A stretch of 64,000 nt of DNA, taken from positions 1-64,000 of the forward strand of contig JAJTGR010000027.1 of the NCBI GenBank assembly GCA_021299375.1. The letters run 5' to 3'. Origin of the DNA: Gemmatimonadota bacterium (GTDB taxonomy: Bacteria > Gemmatimonadota > Gemmatimonadetes > Gemmatimonadales > Gemmatimonadaceae). The notes under the pieces are model-generated. The model had not been told where the DNA came from. It searched no databases and saw nothing but the letters and a program-made list of their open reading frames with translations. Shown here one piece after another: positions 61,191 to 64,000 of this stretch; position 1 is the first letter of the stretch; every line of letters begins with the position of its first letter. A program made the position numbers and the translations under genes.

Positions 61191-61487
61191 TCAGCGGGGG
61201 AAGAAGACGTCGCGGTACTTCACGCTGTGGCGGGGCTCGGCCATCATGGGCTCCACCGCGTCGCGCCAGCGGGCGTAATGCGCGGTGGCCTTGTGGGCGG
61301 CGGGGGCGTCGGCGGAGGTGTACGCCTCGATCAGTGTGAAGCGGGTCGGGTCGTCGTCCTGCTGCAGCACGTCGAAGCGGGCGATGCCAGGTTCCTGCAC
61401 ACTGTGGGTGGCGTTGTCGAGCGTCGCGGCCCGGAAGGCGTCGATATGCTCGGGGTTGACGTGCACGAAGACCTGGACGATGAGCAT
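61191..61487 (-). CDS. Antibiotic biosynthesis monooxygenase (ABM) domain protein
   Basis: 98 residues, one dimeric ferredoxin-like ABM domain: '[20 protein letters not shown]', '[20 protein letters not shown]', '[20 protein letters not shown]'. Relatives include YgiN/LsrG-type proteins, which act on quinols or signalling molecules without a cofactor. ATG 61487 was chosen; upstream residues are not homologous. It is divergent from the amidohydrolase by 64 bp. Confidence 0.85.
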   Translation of the reverse strand: MLIVQVFVHVNPEHIDAFRAATLDNATHSVQEPGIARFDVLQQDDDPTRFTLIEAYTSADAPAAHKATAHYARWRDAVEPMMAEPRHSVKYRDVFFPR

Positions 61488-61551
61488 GGGGCGAGGGTTG
61501 AGGGGGTGCGCGGAAGCTACGCGGCGCGCGAGGGGCCTGCATATTCCGTCC

Positions 61552-63243
61552 ATGCGCCTGCGCCGCCTGCTCCCAGCGACCTGCCTCCTGTTCCCTCATG
61601 CGGGAGTCTCTGCACAAGCGGCCGGGCCCGCCGATGCGGTGTATGTGAACGCTCGCATCTGGACCGGCGATTCGCTCATGCCCTCGGCAGAGGCGCTGGC
61701 TGTGCGGGACGGGCGCATCGTGCGCATCGGGCGCGACGCCGCGGTGCGCGCCCTGGCTGATGGTTCCACGCGGGTGGTGGACCTTGGTGGGCGGCGGGTG
61801 GTGCCGGGTTTCATCGACGCGCACTGGCACCTGCCCACGGCGGCGCGGGCCGATCTCGTGGACGCCGGCAGCGTGCCGGAGATCGTGCGGCGGCTGCAGG
61901 CGTGGGCGGCGCGGCTTCCAGCGGGAGCGTGGGTGGTGGGGCGCGGCTGGACGCCGACGGACTTTCCGGGGAACGCGCCGCACAAGCGGTTTCTCGACGC
62001 GGCGTTTCCCGATCGCCCGGTGCTGATCACCGACCGGGACGGGCACCAGGCGCTGGCGAACAGCGTGGCGCTGCGCCGCGCCAATGTCACGGCCGCCACG
62101 AAGGACCCCGTGCAGGGGGTAATCGAGCGCGGGGCGGGTGGTGAGCCGACCGGGCTGCTCAAGGAGAGCGCGAGCGGGCTGGTGAGCCGGCTGGTGCCGC
62201 CACCAACGGCGGCCGACGTGGCGCGCCGTGTCGACGACGAATCCCGGGCGGCTGCGGCGCTGGGCATCACCATGGTGCACGAGGCGTCACGGCGGGTGCC
62301 GAGTGGGGCGGTGTTCGACGCGCTGGCCGCGGCGGCGCGGGCGGACACGCTGCGGCTGCGGTGGTATGTGAGTGTGCCGTTCGACCCCGGCGCCACGCGG
62401 GCGCAGTTGGCGCGCTACGTGCAGCTGCGCGACGCCTATCGTGGCCCGTGGCTGCGGTATGGCATCGCCAAGGGCATGCTCGACGGCACCGTGGACGCGC
62501 AGACGGCGGCGATGCTCGAGCCGTACGCCAATACGGACGCCACGGGGCTGCCGTTCTGGAGCGCCTCGGTGCTCAAGCGCGGTGTGGCGCGCTACGACAG
62601 TGCGGGGTTGCAGGTAGAGCTGCACGCCATCGGCGACAAGGCGGTGCGCATGGCGCTCGATGCCTATGCGCACGCCCGGCGCGTGAACGGCACGCGCGAC
62701 AGCCGGCACCGCGTTGAGCATGTCGAGGTGCCGCACCCGAGTGACCTGCCGCGGTTCAAGGCGCTGGGGGTGATTGCGAGTACACAGGCAATTTTCGCCA
62801 CGCCCGACGTCACGACGCTCACCAACTACGCGCCGTTGCTGGGACCCAAGCGGGCAGCGCTGAGCAACAACTTCCGGCAGTTCGACGACGCGGGGGCGGT
62901 GCAGGCGTTCGGCAGCGACTACCCCGTGTTTCCGATGGACGTGATGCGCGGGATCTACACGGCGGTGACGCGCCTGACGCCCGAGGGGACGCCACGTGGC
63001 GGGTGGTATCCGGCGGGGCGCATCACGGTGGAGGCGGCGCTGCGGCACTACACGCGCGATGCCGCCTACGCGGCGTTCATGGAGCAGGAAGTAGGCACGC
63101 TGCGGGCCGGCATGCTCGCGGATTTCGTGGTGCTGAGCGACGACCTGCTGGCGGTGCCGCCGGCGGAGCTGCTGCGGGTGCGCGTGGAGCGTACGGTAGT
63201 GGGGGGACGCGAGGTGTATGTGCGCACGGGTCCGCAGGAGTGA
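61552..63243 (+). CDS. Secreted amidohydrolase, YtcJ-like (amidohydrolase family 3)
   Basis: 563 residues with a signal peptide ending 'HAGVSAQAA'. Metal motif '[12 protein letters not shown]' (HxH), '[16 protein letters not shown]', '[18 protein letters not shown]', '[17 protein letters not shown]' and '[17 protein letters not shown]' follow the YtcJ/N-substituted formamide deformylase pattern. The Lys and His that bridge or bind metals are replaced or shifted as in other amidohydrolase-3 members. The substrate is unknown. ATG 61552 gives the complete leader. Confidence 0.9.
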   Translation: MRLRRLLPATCLLFPHAGVSAQAAGPADAVYVNARIWTGDSLMPSAEALAVRDGRIVRIGRDAAVRALADGSTRVVDLGGRRVVPGFIDAHWHLPTAARADLVDAGSVPEIVRRLQAWAARLPAGAWVVGRGWTPTDFPGNAPHKRFLDAAFPDRPVLITDRDGHQALANSVALRRANVTAATKDPVQGVIERGAGGEPTGLLKESASGLVSRLVPPPTAADVARRVDDESRAAAALGITMVHEASRRVPSGAVFDALAAAARADTLRLRWYVSVPFDPGATRAQLARYVQLRDAYRGPWLRYGIAKGMLDGTVDAQTAAMLEPYANTDATGLPFWSASVLKRGVARYDSAGLQVELHAIGDKAVRMALDAYAHARRVNGTRDSRHRVEHVEVPHPSDLPRFKALGVIASTQAIFATPDVTTLTNYAPLLGPKRAALSNNFRQFDDAGAVQAFGSDYPVFPMDVMRGIYTAVTRLTPEGTPRGGWYPAGRITVEAALRHYTRDAAYAAFMEQEVGTLRAGMLADFVVLSDDLLAVPPAELLRVRVERTVVGGREVYVRTGPQE

Positions 63244-63403
63244 ACGGGCCTCCGGTGGAACCGGAGCGGCGTGCCCTGGCTGGGCGCCTGCGTCGCCGTC
63301 CGTGCGTCTACGTCATGTGACGCATGTCAGGCCCCTCGCCGCCGGGGTATGGTGGTGGCAACTTCACACCGGATCACGCCCCGTGCCCACCAGTCGCCCG
63401 CAT

Positions 63404-64000
63404 ATGTCCCCGCCGCGCTGCCGCTCGCTCGCGCCGCTTATGGCCGTCGCGTTCGCCGGCTGCACACCCTACGCGGTGCACACCTCTGCCCGCCCTCTGC
63501 AGGAGGGGGACCGCTCGCGGTCCATGATCGTATCCGTGGTGCCCGGCGGGGCGCGAATCGACGAGGACAGTACCCAGGAGTCGATCGCGCTCCCGAGCTT
63601 CGATGTCGATTGGCGCTACGGTCTCGACGATCGCTCCGACATCGGCTTTCGGCTCAACACGGCGAGTGGGGGCATCGTCACCTGGCGGCGACGCCTGGAC
63701 GGGCCGTCGAGCCGGCCGACCACGGCCACAGCCCTCATGCTCGGCGCCGGCCTCGTGAACTTCGGGCAGCATGCGCATGTCGAGGCCACCCTCATCCGGT
63801 CCGGGCGCGAGGGCGGGTCGGTGGTCCCGTATGGCGGCCTGCGCGCCATCCAGATCGCCCCCCTCAGCAGCACCGCTGTCCACGACCGACCGACGCTTGG
63901 AGCCTTCGGCGGCGCGCGGTTCGGCGGCGCCGCCGCCCGGATCGGCGTGGAGGTCGGCGTCTTCTACGATCGGTCGGCGCTGGGGCTGCGGAGGAACGAC
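63404..64000 (+). CDS. Predicted outer-membrane-associated lipoprotein, 5' part
   Basis: 199 codons run open to the window end. The start 'MSPPRCRSLAPLMAVAFAGC' is a lipoprotein signal with a lipobox AFAGC, so Cys20 would be lipidated. The body alternates short strands ('IALPSFDVDWRYGLDDRSDI', 'ARIGVEVGVFYDRSALGL') as in small beta-barrel or porin-like proteins. A GTG at 63383 would add seven residues. The 3' end lies outside the window. Confidence 0.65.
   Translation, partial: MSPPRCRSLAPLMAVAFAGCTPYAVHTSARPLQEGDRSRSMIVSVVPGGARIDEDSTQESIALPSFDVDWRYGLDDRSDIGFRLNTASGGIVTWRRRLDGPSSRPTTATALMLGAGLVNFGQHAHVEATLIRSGREGGSVVPYGGLRAIQIAPLSSTAVHDRPTLGAFGGARFGGAAARIGVEVGVFYDRSALGLRRND

Overview
The window is about 64 kb of very GC-rich, densely coding bacterial DNA with few strong Shine-Dalgarno sites and several GTG or TTG starts. 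A GWxTD-type lipoprotein, a stand-alone plug-domain protein without a beta-barrel, a tricorn-type protease, paired TldD/TldE, BMP-type nucleoside uptake genes and many secreted or outer-membrane proteins together suggest Gemmatimonadota (Gemmatimonas-like). This assignment is an inference from gene content; no rRNA or tRNA gene is present to confirm it.

Layout. 1-8.1 kb: end of an AraC-type regulator, a chemoreceptor, a Ser/Thr kinase with pyrE, a GWxTD lipoprotein and DNA polymerase I. 8.3-13.2 kb: a pilin-like protein, a small protein and an acyltransferase that converge tail to tail and share a 15-nt repeat in their 3' ends, an MFS transporter and a lipoprotein. 13.3-19.4 kb: tricorn-like protease, plug-only protein, and an HxlR regulator divergent from a DJ-1/PfpI protein and an NADP-binding oxidoreductase. 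19.5-31.5 kb: Uma2-family protein flanked by palindromic repeats, Tex, a SWIM-SNF2 helicase, the TldD/TldE pair, an M19 dipeptidase and a hibernation-factor-like protein.

31.7-42.5 kb (all minus strand): a nucleoside-type ABC importer operon (BMP binding protein, Nif3-like protein, ATPase, two permeases), then parB, parA, two perfect parS sites, a SIMPL-domain protein and mnmG. The parAB-parS-mnmG cluster is usually close to the replication origin. 42.6-49.3 kb: small and membrane proteins, a YheT-type hydrolase, a dicarboxylate/amino-acid symporter, a cysteine-less ArsC/Spx-like protein, and an XPB-like helicase in an operon with a DUF790/Bax1-like nuclease.

49.5-64 kb: aldo/keto reductase with a DUF1080-TPR protein, a broken Uma2 gene with a pentanucleotide repeat at its frameshift, SGNH hydrolase, a second acyltransferase, an ABC-F ATPase, a predicted outer-membrane barrel, an aminotransferase, a small monooxygenase, a secreted amidohydrolase and the start of a lipoprotein.

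The most unusual content lies mainly between genes: convergent coding minisatellites, a REPIN-like pair of palindromes beside an AT-rich island, helically phased tandem repeats in front of the nucleoside importer, and several long inverted repeats. No CRISPR array, prophage, IS transposase, rRNA or tRNA was seen.
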